Positions 17,725-25,672 of a stretch of 64,000 bases of DNA are shown here, piece after piece. Origin of the DNA: CAZVFX01 sp964626565 (GTDB lineage Bacteria; Myxococcota_A; UBA9042; CAIXZC01); contig CAZVFX010000010.1 of assembly GCA_964626565.1 (NCBI GenBank), positions 1-64,000 of the forward strand, in the 5' to 3' direction. A program made the position numbers and the translations under genes. The notes beneath the pieces were generated by a model. It did not search any database. It saw nothing but the letters and a program-made list of their open reading frames with translations, and was not told where the DNA came from. Each line of letters opens with the position of its first letter. Within the stretch, counting starts at the first letter, position 1.

Positions 17725-18498
17725 CTACCTCTTCTCAATTATTATACTGATCTGGCGGCCGACCACGGGCAACCGCGCCATTTCTTCCAGCCCCTTCCCT
17801 TCGGCAATCTTGCGCCACAACTCCCCGCCAACCGCAATCTCCACGTCCAGCTTGCTGAGCGGTTCATCGGTGAACAGCGCGTAGAATCGCTCCCGGCCGA
17901 CGTAAGTATCCAGCTTGACCGCGTCGGGCAAAGGCAGCCCTCTTCCCCGCACGATGGGTACCGAATATCCGTCCCTGTCCGGGTAGTAGCAGCTCACCCT
18001 TCCCAGCTCATCTACGCTGAAAACGAACACAAATTCGTGGGAACCGGAGTTGTAGAAGAACCGGAGCACGTCGTCAGGCTGTAGTACGTGTCCATCCCGT
18101 ACGGTCTCGAAGCTCTCACCCCTCCAAACACGAACTTCCATGTTGGATGTCAGTCCTGCCTGCTCTGCACCCCGCTCCCCGACGTTGCCTTTGTCCGTGA
18201 CCGTTCCGGCATAACCGAACGGCACTCGCATGTTGCCTTCGGGCCGGGCGGGCGGAGTGGTAGAGATTTCGGGGCCGGTCAAGGTGAGTAGCAGTACCAG
18301 GCCCAATGCCGCGGCTGCGGCTCCGCCGGTGGCGAAGGCAAGCAGCGGTGAGCCGCGCTTTTCCTTCCGGCGGACAAGGCTTTCCGTGAACGCGGAAGGG
18401 GGGAAACGTCGGTAGAACTCGTCCGCGTCCATGACTTCGAGGTCACAGCGGGGCAGCCTGTCAGGGAGGCCGGCATCCGGTCTTCGGCTATTCGCCAT
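17725..18498 (-). CDS. Membrane-anchored DUF4384 protein, putative anti-sigma partner
   Basis: 257 aa from the ATG at 18498, preceded by AAAGGGGG. The cytoplasmic N-terminal ~65 residues include LEVMDADEFYRRFPPSAF, one transmembrane helix lies near residues 73-92 (AFATGGAAAAALGLVLLLTL), and a periplasmic beta domain follows with VLQPDDVLRFFYNSG, FVFSVDELGRVSCYYP and ERFYALFTDEPL, matching DUF4384. The gene overlaps the ECF sigma factor gene by 11 bases, the usual position of an anti-sigma factor, but no ZAS zinc motif is visible. The anti-sigma role is therefore inference from position and topology. DUF4384 domains commonly accompany caspase-like proteins. Confidence 0.72.
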   Translation of the reverse strand: MANSRRPDAGLPDRLPRCDLEVMDADEFYRRFPPSAFTESLVRRKEKRGSPLLAFATGGAAAAALGLVLLLTLTGPEISTTPPARPEGNMRVPFGYAGTVTDKGNVGERGAEQAGLTSNMEVRVWRGESFETVRDGHVLQPDDVLRFFYNSGSHEFVFVFSVDELGRVSCYYPDRDGYSVPIVRGRGLPLPDAVKLDTYVGRERFYALFTDEPLSKLDVEIAVGGELWRKIAEGKGLEEMARLPVVGRQISIIIEKR

Positions 18499-19003
18499 CG
18501 CCACCCCCTTTCCGGTGGTCGCGCTCGACGCCCATTTTTCGCCGGCCTTTCTCCACAAACCCTGAGATGGTCCGCCTTACAGTCGGCACACTGAATCCTG
18601 TTTCGCCCGCGACCTCCTCCATGGTCTTCCCTTCGAGGAAGTACCCCACAACTACGGTCGCCTTGCGCACCGGAAGGGATACCAGCATCTTCTCAAAAAA
18701 CATCCTGTTCTCGAAGATGGGAAACGGACGGTGGGAAACGACGCCGACACCTTCATCGAATTCCACTGAGCGCCAGTATTTCTGGCGGCGGATTTCGTTG
18801 AGGCACCGGTTGGTCGCGACTTTCAGAAGCCAGGCCGCGGCCTTACCATCGCTGGAGAACGACGTCATTTTATCCAGTGCGGCCAGATAAGTGTCCTGCG
18901 TCATGTCCATCGCTCGCTGTTCCTCCCTGAGAAGGAAAAGGCACCGAGTATAAACACGGTGGCCGAACAGCTCGTAAAGCCGCTGTATTTCAGTCGGCCT
19001 CAT
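18488..19003 (-). CDS. ECF-type RNA polymerase sigma factor
   Basis: 171 aa. Region 2 spans residues ~8-75, with the DxTQDTYLAAL helix and WLLKVATNRCLNEIRR; region 4 (~115-160) carries the helix-turn-helix GKTMEEVAGETGFSVPTVRR. There is no region 1 or 3, as in extracytoplasmic-function factors. An AAGGTG stretch precedes the ATG. The stop overlaps the downstream DUF4384 gene. The operon layout implies that this factor drives its own operon, including the caspase, in response to an envelope signal (inference); the target promoter motif was not identified. Confidence 0.88.
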   Translation of the reverse strand: MRPTEIQRLYELFGHRVYTRCLFLLREEQRAMDMTQDTYLAALDKMTSFSSDGKAAAWLLKVATNRCLNEIRRQKYWRSVEFDEGVGVVSHRPFPIFENRMFFEKMLVSLPVRKATVVVGYFLEGKTMEEVAGETGFSVPTVRRTISGFVEKGRRKMGVERDHRKGGGDGE

Positions 19004-19103
19004 TCACACCTTCCATCCCCAGGAACACGCGGGCGCAGAAAAACTGATCAAAAAATTTACACCTTAGTTATAACAGCAAATCTTCAAGCACCGAATTTTT
19101 GTA

Positions 19104-19131
19104 TTGCCTTAACACTGGTCCGACATAAAAT
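19104..19131 (+). promoter_or_regulatory. Sigma70-type promoter for the anchored Cys-rich protein
   Basis: TTGCCT (19104-19109), 16-bp spacer, TAAAAT (19126-19131), ending 24 bases before the ATG at 19156. The surrounding 150 bases are AT-rich and also hold the divergent start of the sigma factor gene. Confidence 0.45.
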
Positions 19132-19155
19132 GACGGCAGCCTATGGAGTGTCCAA

Positions 19156-20229
19156 ATGAGGTTGTTTGCGATTGTCCTGCTGCTGTTGTTTCCTTCCCCT
19201 GCGTCGGCTCAGTGCACCGGTGCGTCCCTGCCGATGGGCCAATCGTGCGGCTCTATCGATATCGCCGGCTGTTGCGATGGCGAAATGTTGTATTTCTGCG
19301 AAGGGGGCGAACTGTGTGGCTGGGACTGTTCTAAATTCCCCGACTGTGGCTGGAACGAGTCGTTGGGCATGTATGATTGCAAGAGCGGCGGCGGCGCTGC
19401 TCCCGGCGGCTCGCCGCCCAAGGCCTGCCCTGATTCGGGCGGGGGTGAGTGCCAGGGAGTGGGTTACGACGGATGCTGCTCCGGTCAGGCGGTATACTGG
19501 TGTGCCGCCGGGAAGTTGGCCAACCTCGATTGCGCGGCCAATACCACGCTTACCGCGTGTGGCTACTCCGAAGAGAAGCAGGTAATCGACTGCGTGCCGC
19601 CTGAATCCGGAGGCGGGGACCAGTGCCCATTCGGCGGCGGCGACGTGGTGATCGGTGCGGATGTGACGGAAGGCGGGCCCGACGGCGGGTCCCTTCCCGA
19701 TGTGGCCGGCGGACTGGACGGTGTTGCGGTGCCGGACGTAAATGCGCCCGCTGAGTGTGCGTCGCTGGCGGCCGCCTATACGGTTGACTCCACCGACTGT
19801 GGCGGCTTCGGCACCGGATTTTTGCCCAAGCAGGAAGGGTGCGCCATGGTCCTGGTCGGATTGCTCGCGGGGCAGGATACTCATCCCTCAGGTTGGGCAA
19901 CCGTGTCCGGAATTGCTTTCCAATATCTGGATGCGGGCAAGGACAAGCAGTGCATGGGGCAGTTTGTCCAGGACTCGGTGGAAGGGAAGTGCTACTGGGG
20001 CGAAAGCGAGTGCGAGTTCAAGTTCTTGAAAGTTGCAGAACCGGAAGAACCCGGGCCGACCAACGGCGGGTCCGGAGGAAGTGGGGGATGCTCGATCACT
20101 TCAGGAGCAGGGGCTGAGCGCACAGGGTGGGTGCTGCTGCTGGTGCTGATAGTGGGATTGCTTCTGCTTACTGCGGTTCTACCAGTTTCGGACCGCGTTT
20201 GTGGGAGAGTTTTCCGTGCCGTTTCTTGA
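19156..20229 (+). CDS. Secreted Cys-rich protein with C-terminal membrane anchor
   Basis: 357 aa with a Sec signal peptide (LLLLFPSPASAQ). Two related Cys modules follow: SIDIAGCCDGEMLYFCEGG (~30-60) and GVGYDGCCSGQAVYWCAAG (~96-125), each with GCC...YxC and a trailing CGxxxxxxxxDC. A Gly/Asp/Val-rich linker and a third Cys region (DSTDCGGFGTG...) lead to a Gly/Ser stretch ending GGSGGCSI, a hydrophobic helix (WVLLLVLIVGLLLLT) and Arg residues. This resembles MYXO-CTERM or related sorting tags with an invariant Cys before the helix. The substrate or role is unknown; a surface-exposed, disulfide-rich protein is inferred. Confidence 0.78.
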   Translation: MRLFAIVLLLLFPSPASAQCTGASLPMGQSCGSIDIAGCCDGEMLYFCEGGELCGWDCSKFPDCGWNESLGMYDCKSGGGAAPGGSPPKACPDSGGGECQGVGYDGCCSGQAVYWCAAGKLANLDCAANTTLTACGYSEEKQVIDCVPPESGGGDQCPFGGGDVVIGADVTEGGPDGGSLPDVAGGLDGVAVPDVNAPAECASLAAAYTVDSTDCGGFGTGFLPKQEGCAMVLVGLLAGQDTHPSGWATVSGIAFQYLDAGKDKQCMGQFVQDSVEGKCYWGESECEFKFLKVAEPEEPGPTNGGSGGSGGCSITSGAGAERTGWVLLLVLIVGLLLLTAVLPVSDRVCGRVFRAVS

Positions 20230-20482
20230 ACTGGCGCTCGGCGCGATCGATAGCCTCATCGATGGCCGCTAACATGTTCTTCTGCTCAGACTGTGCGACA
20301 ATCTCCTTACCTCTCACGTGCATGGAGAGGTGGGCCAAGTAGCGTCCGCGACTGTTCTCCAGGCTCAGCCTCACGGGGGTGTCTTTGTGCACCCGCTCCA
20401 AGATCTTCTCCAGCTTTTGCTCGACCCTGACGTGGACTTCGTCGTTGACGACGACATCTCTGGCCACCAGTTCAATGTTCAT
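20168..20482 (-). CDS. hpf: Ribosome hibernation promoting factor (short HPF/RaiA type)
   Basis: 104 aa. Binds the 30S decoding region and preserves idle ribosomes. The N-terminal strand MNIELVARDVVVNDEV and helix VEQKLEKILERV are followed by YLAHLSMHVRGKEIVAQ and the AIDEAIDRAERQFKKRHGKL helix, all characteristic of the S30AE domain. The C-terminal dimerisation domain of long HPF is missing, so it is the short form. AGGAGG precedes the ATG. Its 3' end overlaps the convergent anchored-protein gene by ~60 bases. Confidence 0.92.
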   Translation of the reverse strand: MNIELVARDVVVNDEVHVRVEQKLEKILERVHKDTPVRLSLENSRGRYLAHLSMHVRGKEIVAQSEQKNMLAAIDEAIDRAERQFKKRHGKLSHKRGPKLVEPQ

Positions 20483-20617
20483 TCAGGTCCTCCTAGGTTT
20501 TGGATAGGTGCGGATCCAGGCATGTATAGTGCAGCCATCATCTGATAAAACCATACCATGCGTTAAAGATTCCCCACAAGGGAAAAAATCCCTCCTTCAA
20601 GTTCTAATTTAGGGAGC
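20483..20617. other. Intergenic region between grpE-like gene and hpf
   Basis: Both flanking genes are on the minus strand, so this holds the 3' end of the grpE-like transcript and the hpf leader. A TATACA word (minus strand, ~20522-20527) could be a -10 for hpf but no good -35 is seen. Confidence 0.35.
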
Positions 20618-21712
20618 CTATTCAGGAACGTCCAGTTCCGGTTTGGTTTCTTCTTCGATAAAATCCAGGTCGGAGTCGTCATCTTCCCCCTGACCGGGGG
20701 GGGCATCCATGGCATCGGGGCCGAACCCCGCTTCGAACGAGGCCTCGTCCAGTTCGAAGTCCTGCTGCAGCGCGCTTTCATCAATCTCCACAACCGGCAC
20801 GGTCTTCTCGTCTTCCGACTGAGTCAGGTCGTCCTCATCTTCCGGTATGACTTCGAACTCCTCGTCGCTATCATCTTCGTCCAGGATTTCGGCTTCCTCT
20901 TCCCCTTCTTCCTCTTTCTCGGGGTCCCCGTTTGCCCACGGAGATTCTTGTAAGCCGTCGGAATCGGACACGATGGGGGTTTCCTCCGCGTCTGCCTCGT
21001 CCACTGCTTCGACCTCTTCGGGCTCCGCCTCTTCCGGCTCCTCTACTTCGGCGGCTTCCGGCTCCGCATTCGGTAATTTCTTGTTGAGAGGGGTGACCAC
21101 AACCTTGGCGGCCCGCAGCAGCCGGTCGTGGTACTTGTAGCCCTTTTCCAGTTCCTGGATGATTGTACCGCCGGGCAGCCCTTCCTGGTCCATAATCTGC
21201 ACTGCGTCGTGCAGCAATGGGTCAAAGCGCTCGCCCACTGACTCAAACGGAACAACCCCGACTCCTTCCAGGATTTTCAGCAGGCGCCGCCAGATCAATT
21301 TCACGCCATCGAACACCTCGGCGGTTTCCGGGGTCACCTCGTCCATGTGCCCGATTCCCCGATCGAAATCGTCCAGCACCGGCAGCATGGCGTTCACCAG
21401 GCTTTCGTTGGCATAAAGTAGGGTCTTGGATTTTTCTTCGTTGGAACGTCGCCGGAAGTTGGCGAAATCGGCCCCCAGGCGGGCCAACTGGTTGCGGTAT
21501 GCTTCCACCTGGGCCTTGAGAGCGTCTTCGACACCCATAGGTTCGGCGGTGGTGGGTTCTCCACCGAACACCGATTCCGGTTCCCAGCCGTCGTCTTCCG
21601 GTGTGGCCTCTTCCACCGCCTCTTCTACGGGCGGAGCGGTGCTTTCGGCCTTCTTCTTCTTCTCGGTTGCCTTCTTGCTCTTCTTAGTGGTCTTCTTCTT
21701 GCCCTTGGCCAT
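20618..21712 (-). CDS. grpE: GrpE nucleotide exchange factor with long acidic C-terminal extension
   Basis: 364 aa from the ATG at 21712 (GGGAG upstream; an in-frame TTG five codons earlier is less likely). A Lys-rich N-terminus (KGKKKTTKKSKKATEKKKK) and acidic linker precede the GrpE core: long helix with YRNQLARLGADFANFRRRS, MLPVLDDFDRGI, then the beta domain FDPLLHDAVQ and IIQELEKGYKYHDRLLRAAKV VV (~residues 70-220). GrpE releases ADP from DnaK. About 145 further residues are extremely rich in Glu/Asp and end LDVPE; ordinary GrpE proteins stop near the core end. No dnaK or dnaJ is next to it. The tail could be a disordered client or DnaK-tuning segment (inference). Confidence 0.85.
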   Translation of the reverse strand: MAKGKKKTTKKSKKATEKKKKAESTAPPVEEAVEEATPEDDGWEPESVFGGEPTTAEPMGVEDALKAQVEAYRNQLARLGADFANFRRRSNEEKSKTLLYANESLVNAMLPVLDDFDRGIGHMDEVTPETAEVFDGVKLIWRRLLKILEGVGVVPFESVGERFDPLLHDAVQIMDQEGLPGGTIIQELEKGYKYHDRLLRAAKVVVTPLNKKLPNAEPEAAEVEEPEEAEPEEVEAVDEADAEETPIVSDSDGLQESPWANGDPEKEEEGEEEAEILDEDDSDEEFEVIPEDEDDLTQSEDEKTVPVVEIDESALQQDFELDEASFEAGFGPDAMDAPPGQGEDDDSDLDFIEEETKPELDVPE

Positions 21713-21788
21713 GGCCCGGTCTCCCAAAGCGAGTCACCTATGGACACTAACAGCGGCTCTTGAAGGTGTCAAGAATCGAGACCACTCG

Positions 21789-21803
21789 CCTGCCGTAGGC
21801 AGG
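21789..21803. repeat. Short perfect palindrome CCTGCC-GTA-GGCAGG
   Basis: Lies immediately after the PfkB kinase stop on the minus strand. The six-base GC-rich stem with a three-base loop could serve as a terminator hairpin or be an extragenic palindromic element; no T-tract follows. Confidence 0.4.
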
Positions 21804-21810
21804 GCCGCCT

Positions 21811-22668
21811 TTACTGCGGCGGCACCGGCCCGCGATACGGACCCGGCACCTCCATTTTCCGGGACGTGACAGCCGCGCACAGTTTCAGGGCTTCGGCCGC
21901 AGCCAGTCCCTGCACTCTAGCCCCAACATAGGTTGCTGTGCATGTGTCTCCACGGCCCGTGCGTCCCGCCATGGAGCGCGGGTCCATGGTCTCGCTCATG
22001 AACTGCCCTGCGGTGCGGACGTGCACCTGGTTGTCGCCGGTGATGAGTACCTCCAAGGCTCCCCAGCCGGCTAGTATTGCCGAAGCTTTTACCGGGTCTG
22101 CGGTCCCCGTGGCGATTTCCGCCTCGGCCAGGTCGGCTTTGAGGTACGTGGTCAGCGAGACCACCTCCTCCAGCCCACCGAAGGGGCCGGTGAGCAGCTC
22201 ATTCTGTTGTCGGTAGCGCAGGTAACCCTGCAGGTCCACGCACAGCGCGCCCCGGCCGTGCATTCGCCTCACCGTTTCCAGAGGTACGTCACCGCGCATC
22301 AGCCCGCCGGCATACCAGACCTTGGCGTTCACGTCGGGGAGGTCCTCCGGCAGCAGCGCAGCAGAGCACCCCTCGACAGTACACACACGCCGCTCCATGG
22401 AACTGTCGGAATAGACGTTGCGAATGGAGGTGGTCTCAAACGCCTCTACCGGGAAGATGCTCCCACCTGCCTCCTCCAACTCGCCCAGCAGGCCGAAATC
22501 GGTGCGGGCCAGTCGGGTGGCGAGCCCAACTTTCAGCCCCATGCTCAACGTCGGAAACGCGGCGCACCACACTCCTCCGCCAACGATTCGCTCCGCCCGT
22601 TCCTCCACGACGATAATGTCGTGGCTCACGGGACCGACCATCATAATGTCGAAAGACTTCACCGTCAT
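21811..22668 (-). CDS. PfkB/ribokinase-family sugar kinase
   Basis: 285 aa from the ATG at 22668, preceded by GGAGGAGA. Sequence pattern is PfkB-like: N-terminal strand DIMMVGPVSHDIIV, a GGG motif (RIVGGGVWCAA) and the C-terminal ATP-binding signature with catalytic Asp, AGRTGRGDTCTATYVG (~245-260). These enzymes phosphorylate sugars, nucleosides or sugar-like compounds; the substrate cannot be assigned. The gene is shorter than typical ribokinases because parts of the lid are small. It diverges from pdxJ, sharing a 100-base promoter region. Confidence 0.82.
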   Translation of the reverse strand: MTVKSFDIMMVGPVSHDIIVVEERAERIVGGGVWCAAFPTLSMGLKVGLATRLARTDFGLLGELEEAGGSIFPVEAFETTSIRNVYSDSSMERRVCTVEGCSAALLPEDLPDVNAKVWYAGGLMRGDVPLETVRRMHGRGALCVDLQGYLRYRQQNELLTGPFGGLEEVVSLTTYLKADLAEAEIATGTADPVKASAILAGWGALEVLITGDNQVHVRTAGQFMSETMDPRSMAGRTGRGDTCTATYVGARVQGLAAAEALKLCAAVTSRKMEVPGPYRGPVPPQ

Positions 22669-22702
22669 TCTCCTCCACCACCGACCATTGTAGTTCACCT
22701 TG

Positions 22703-22732
22703 TTGACTTTTGGTACCTGTTTGGATGATAAC
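22703..22732 (+). promoter_or_regulatory. Sigma70-type promoter for pdxJ
   Basis: TTGACT (22703-22708), 18-bp spacer, GATAAC (22727-22732), 36 bases before the pdxJ start. Confidence 0.4.
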
Positions 22733-22768
22733 GTGTTCCTGATATCCAGGTTTTTGACGGAGGAAGCG

Positions 22769-23488
22769 ATGTACGGCAAGAGATTGGGAGTAAACGTTGA
22801 TCACAGTGCGACTATCAGGCAGGCGAGGGGCACCTTGTACCCGGACCCGGTGTTTGTGGCCTTGCTGGCAGAACGGGCAGGGGCTCACCAGATCACCATA
22901 CATCTCCGGGAAGACCGACGTCATATCATCGACCGCGATCTGGAGATCTTGCGCGAAACGGTGCAGACGGAGCTGAATCTTGAAATGGCCGCGTCGGAAG
23001 AGATGGTGGAAATCGCGACCCGGGTCAAACCGGACCGGGTCACCCTGGTGCCGGAGAAGCGTGAAGAGCAAACCACCGAAGGTGGGCTGGACGTAGCGGC
23101 CGACATTGCCGGTTTGAAATGGGTGGTCAAGCGGTTGAAAAACTCGGGCATTTCTGTCAGCATGTTTATTGAACCGGATGGCGCACAGATTGTGGCAAGC
23201 AGGGAGGTGGGTGCGGACGCGGTGGAGTTGCACACCGGCCGCTACTGTGACGCCGAATCCGTTGGCGAGCGGGAGACCCAGTTCGATCTTATCGAAGGAG
23301 CGGCCCGCCATGCCGCTGAATTGGGGTTGCAGGTGGCTGCGGGGCACGGTCTCGACTACCAGAACGTTGAGCCCATCGCGACCATAGAGGAGATTGAGGA
23401 GTTGAACATAGGGCATAGCATCATCGCCCGGGCCATTGTGCTGGGGATTGAGGACGCGGTGGCGGAGATGCTCGATCTCGTTGACTAG
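22769..23488 (+). CDS. pdxJ: Pyridoxine 5'-phosphate synthase
   Basis: 239 aa from the ATG at 22769, with ACGGAGGAAGCG just upstream. Condenses 1-deoxyxylulose 5-phosphate with aminoacetone phosphate in PLP synthesis. TIM-barrel family segments: LGVNVDHSATIRQARG, ITIHLREDRRHI, NLEMAAS, VTLVPEKREEQTTEGGLDV, SMFIEPD, VELHTGRYCDA, VAAGHGLDYQNV and ELNIGHSIIARAIV. Length is typical. It is followed after 18 bases by nnr. Confidence 0.96.
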   Translation: MYGKRLGVNVDHSATIRQARGTLYPDPVFVALLAERAGAHQITIHLREDRRHIIDRDLEILRETVQTELNLEMAASEEMVEIATRVKPDRVTLVPEKREEQTTEGGLDVAADIAGLKWVVKRLKNSGISVSMFIEPDGAQIVASREVGADAVELHTGRYCDAESVGERETQFDLIEGAARHAAELGLQVAAGHGLDYQNVEPIATIEEIEELNIGHSIIARAIVLGIEDAVAEMLDLVD

Positions 23489-23506
23489 GGGAGGCGAGGA
23501 GGTGTC

Positions 23507-25033
23507 ATGAAAGCTGTGACCGCACAGCAGATGAGGGACCTGGATAATTATGCCATCGACACGGTCGGCATTCCGGGGCTCGTCCTCATGGAGAATGCCG
23601 GCCGCGGTGCGTTCGACCTGTTAAACGAGCGCCTCAAGGAGGAACACCTTCACAGCGTGCTCGTCATGTGCGGCGGCGGCAACAATGGGGGCGACGGCTA
23701 CGTTGTGGCGCGCCACCTGGCCAATCACGGATTCTCGGTGCTGGTAGTGGCTACCAGGCCGGGAGCCGACTTGCGAGGTGACGCGCATGTCAACTGGCAG
23801 GCGGCCCAGAACATGGGAGTTCCCATGCTGGTGCTGACCCAGGGGATGGACGTGGCCGAGGAGTTGGACCGGGCCGGACCGTTTGACGCAGTAGTGGATT
23901 CCCTGCTGGGAACCGGCGCATCCAAAGAACTCGGCGGTTGGTACCTCGACCTGGTTCAATACGCCAACGCAGGCTCGTTCTACCGTTTCGCTATCGATAT
24001 GCCTACCGGTGTTCACGCTGATTCCGGGCGTATTCTTTCAGATGCGTTCCGGGCCCACGATACCGCTACCTTCGGCTTGCCGAAGATCGGCCTGTACCTC
24101 TATCCGGGGCACCCTTGTGCCGGTGAGATTCACGTCGTCGACATTTCCATACCGGCGACACGCCTGGCTTCCGCCGCGGGCGTCGACCTGTTGGGAACCG
24201 CGGATAGCGTACCACCCATGCCGGAGCGCCCGGCAGAGGCGCACAAGAACCGCATGGGGCACCTGCTGGTAGTGGCCGGCTCCCCGGGAAAGGCCGGAGC
24301 CGCACTGCTGTCGGCAAGAGCGGGACTGCGCACCGGAGCCGGTCTGTGCTCCGTGGCGACGGACGCCAAAGTTCGGAGCAATCTGGAAGGCCGAGTGCCC
24401 GATTTGATGATCGAGGGGCTGGATATGGCTGGCTCACCCGCAGCCGATTTGGCGCCGGTGGCCGAAGGCAAGAACTGCATCGCCATCGGACCCGGGCTTG
24501 GCACCGGACCGCAATCGGCGGTGCTGGTGGAATCGGTTTTCGCCATGGCAGACATGCCCGTGGTTGCGGACGCAGACGCACTAAGCATTTTTGCCGGCCG
24601 CCATACCGATATGAACCGTAAGCGCGGGGAGACAGTGTTAACTCCCCACCCGGGAGAAATGGCCCGCCTGCTGGGCATCGGCACCGACGAAGTTCAGGCC
24701 GACCGTCTTGGAAAGGCCGCAAAAGTGGCTGCTGAAACAGGCTCCGTGGTGGTGCTCAAGGGGGCTCACACCGTGGTGGCCCACCCCGACGGACGTACCG
24801 TGCTCAATCTGAGCGGTTCGTCCGCGTTGGCCAAGGCTGGTAGCGGAGACGTGCTTACCGGCGTCATCGGTGCGCTTCTAGCCATGGGCATGGACGCCTG
24901 GAGTGCGGCCCGCCTGGGCGTCTATCTCCACGGCCTCGCCGGCGACCTTGTGGAAGAGGAACTCGGAGAGCACAGCCTCATGGCTTCGGACCTCGTCGAC
25001 TATCTTCCCCTGGCCATCGCCGCGTGCCCTTGA
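23507..25033 (+). CDS. nnr: Bifunctional NAD(P)H-hydrate epimerase / ADP-dependent dehydratase
   Basis: 508 aa, the usual fused length. Repairs hydrated NADH and NADPH. The N-terminal epimerase domain (~1-215) has RDLDNYAIDTVGIPGLVLMENAG reading across residues 10-32, the VMCGGGNNGGDGYVVAR phosphate loop, and DSLLGTGAS. The C-terminal dehydratase domain (~240-505) shows NRMGHLLVVAGSPGKAGA, the GPGLGTG loop, DADAL, TPHPGEMARL and the NLSGSSALAKAGSGDVLTG motif with the catalytic Asp. It is co-directional with pdxJ and the threonylcarbamoyl-AMP synthase gene. Confidence 0.95.
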   Translation: MKAVTAQQMRDLDNYAIDTVGIPGLVLMENAGRGAFDLLNERLKEEHLHSVLVMCGGGNNGGDGYVVARHLANHGFSVLVVATRPGADLRGDAHVNWQAAQNMGVPMLVLTQGMDVAEELDRAGPFDAVVDSLLGTGASKELGGWYLDLVQYANAGSFYRFAIDMPTGVHADSGRILSDAFRAHDTATFGLPKIGLYLYPGHPCAGEIHVVDISIPATRLASAAGVDLLGTADSVPPMPERPAEAHKNRMGHLLVVAGSPGKAGAALLSARAGLRTGAGLCSVATDAKVRSNLEGRVPDLMIEGLDMAGSPAADLAPVAEGKNCIAIGPGLGTGPQSAVLVESVFAMADMPVVADADALSIFAGRHTDMNRKRGETVLTPHPGEMARLLGIGTDEVQADRLGKAAKVAAETGSVVVLKGAHTVVAHPDGRTVLNLSGSSALAKAGSGDVLTGVIGALLAMGMDAWSAARLGVYLHGLAGDLVEEELGEHSLMASDLVDYLPLAIAACP

Positions 25034-25057
25034 TGAGCTTCTCGCAGGAGAGTGAAC

Positions 25058-25672
25058 GTGAGCGATAGGCTCGATCTCGAACAGGCGTGTGGCATCCTGG
25101 CTGCCGGGGGCGTCATTGTCTACCCCACCGAAACCTTGTGGGGCATCGGGGGAAACGCCCGGTCGCCTGCGACTGCGGCCGCGGTGCTGAAGGCCAAAGG
25201 GATCCACAGCCCCCGGCCGTTTCCGGTATTGGCAGATTCGGTGGACCGGGCGCTGGCCGTTGCCGAGCCGGTGGAGGGGCTTGCTGAACTGGCATCCCGC
25301 TTCTGGCCCGGGAGTGTTACCGCGGTGGTGCCGGTTACCGACGCCGACCTGGCAAAGACTGCCGGACAGGACGGTAAGGTCGGCCTGCGTGTCTGCTCTA
25401 TTCCTGAAGTGGCTCGGCTGGCGGCAAGTTGCGGCGGTTTTCTGCTCAGCACCTCAGCCAACCTCACCGGGGAATCGCCTCCTCAGTCTCCCCGCGACGT
25501 CAACCCGGAGCTTGTTGAACTCACCGGCGGGATGTTGGACTGGTCCGGCGCCTGCTCCGGGCTTCCTTCCACGGTGGTGGTATGGGAGCCTTCCGGATGG
25601 ATGGTGGTGCGGGAAGGTGCGGTTCCCTCGTCCGAACTCGCCCGGGCCGTATCCCTGCGAGGAGATGGATGA
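25058..25672 (+). CDS. tsaC: L-threonylcarbamoyladenylate synthase (Sua5/YwlC/TsaC family)
   Basis: 204 aa from a GTG at 25058, seven bases after AGGAG; a GTG two codons earlier is too close to that site. Makes the threonylcarbamoyl-AMP used for t6A37 of tRNA. Segments: GGVIVYPTETLWGIGGNA, KAKGIHSPRPFPVLA (substrate-binding KR/KP region), FWPGSVTAVVP and LLSTSANLTGESPPQS. It lacks the C-terminal Sua5 domain, so it is the short TsaC-type. Stop overlaps the following methyltransferase start by four bases. Confidence 0.9.
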   Translation: MSDRLDLEQACGILAAGGVIVYPTETLWGIGGNARSPATAAAVLKAKGIHSPRPFPVLADSVDRALAVAEPVEGLAELASRFWPGSVTAVVPVTDADLAKTAGQDGKVGLRVCSIPEVARLAASCGGFLLSTSANLTGESPPQSPRDVNPELVELTGGMLDWSGACSGLPSTVVVWEPSGWMVVREGAVPSSELARAVSLRGDG

